A stretch of 64,000 nucleotides of DNA, from positions 61,245 through 125,244 of the forward strand of contig CAIRSA010000035.1 of NCBI GenBank assembly GCA_903881085.1, given 5' to 3'. The position numbers and the translations under genes are program-made. Shown piece by piece: positions 63,829-64,000 of this stretch. The notes beneath the pieces were generated by a model. That model was given only the letters and a program-made list of their open reading frames with translations. It searched no databases and was not told the origin of the DNA. Position 1 is the first letter of the stretch. Every line of letters begins with the position of its first letter. The stretch comes from an uncultured Acidobacteriia bacterium. GTDB taxonomy: Bacteria; Acidobacteriota; Terriglobia; Bryobacterales; Bryobacteraceae.

Positions 63829-64000
63829 TTGGATCAGTTAAACCGAGAAGGAGCAGTTGAACGCATCTGGAAAAGCTATCTCCAACATTTAGCATTGGTT
63901 GCATACAACGTGCTCGTCACCTGCTGGGTGACTCGCATTGCGGGCGGTATCTCGTGGGGCAAACCGGGGACAGCCCGCATGATTCCGGCAATAGACGCCG
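63829..64000 (+). CDS. possible start of a gene running out of the window
   Basis: From a TTG at 63829 a frame stays open to the window edge (DQLNREGAVERIWKSYL, then HLALVAYNVLVTCWVTRI). No strong ribosome site and no family likeness are seen. It is divergent from the WG-repeat gene. Included only as a possibility. Confidence 0.25.
   Translation, partial: MDQLNREGAVERIWKSYLQHLALVAYNVLVTCWVTRIAGGISWGKPGTARMIPAIDA

Overview
The window is about 64 kb of a GC-rich bacterial chromosome. The gene content points to an Acidobacteriota genome, most likely a Bryobacterales or Solibacter-type soil bacterium. This is an inference from gene families: a Ser/Thr kinase fused to WD40/PD40-like repeats, a CadC-like winged-helix regulator fused to the same repeats, a large TonB-type outer-membrane protein with an N-terminal carboxypeptidase-regulatory domain, many Tat-exported enzymes, and PAP2, WG-repeat and glycine-zipper envelope proteins. 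I saw no rRNA, tRNA or CRISPR array, and no intact insertion sequence.

Layout. 1-6168 is a housekeeping run on the + strand: the end of a cysteine desulfurase, mnmA, a lipid A-type acyltransferase, a SNF2 helicase and its SWIM zinc-finger partner. 6213-10963 holds a secreted protein, a Zeta-like toxin with a 75-residue partner, and an exported TldD/TldE pair. 10960-20263 has a TonB-type receptor, an M20 peptidase, a methyltransferase, a sulfite-dehydrogenase-like molybdoenzyme with its cytochrome c, a gene-poor stretch with a transposase remnant, a GAF protein and a Ycf48-like protein. 20396-20820 holds no protein gene. It carries a promoter followed by about 360 nt that folds into a closed, multi-helix RNA, which is the strongest candidate here for something undescribed. 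20805-29399 contains a zinc-ribbon protein, a class IV aminotransferase, a dienelactone hydrolase, a ThuA protein, a DUF2891 protein, a chemoreceptor and a large U32 (RlhA-type) protein.

29400-38077 has yraN, galT, the kinase-repeat protein (which has no normal start codon), a ribbon-helix-helix protein, a yefM-yoeB toxin-antitoxin pair with its operator, a cyclase and an M28 peptidase. 38104-47330 holds a YkgJ protein, a glycine-zipper protein, dusB-rnhA-penicillin acylase in one operon, several hydrolases and an enolase-superfamily dehydratase. 47342-53153 has a tandem palindrome cluster, a PAP2 membrane protein, and a three-gene minus-strand unit (molybdopterin oxidoreductase, lipoprotein, membrane protein) whose last two members share a C-terminal domain. 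53154-54008 is a graveyard of mobile DNA: a group II intron domain V, an IS4-type transposase remnant and a MITE-like repeat. 54009-64000 carries a sulfatase, the winged-helix/PD40 protein, a patatin, a GT2-GT4 fusion with a partner six-hairpin protein, and a WG-repeat lipoprotein.

Many adjacent genes overlap by ATGA, TTGA or TAATG, so tight translational coupling is common. A small family of interspersed palindromic or MITE-like repeats (29.6, 38.6, 53.5 and 58.7 kb, with other palindromes at 23.3 and 47.4 kb) sits between genes.
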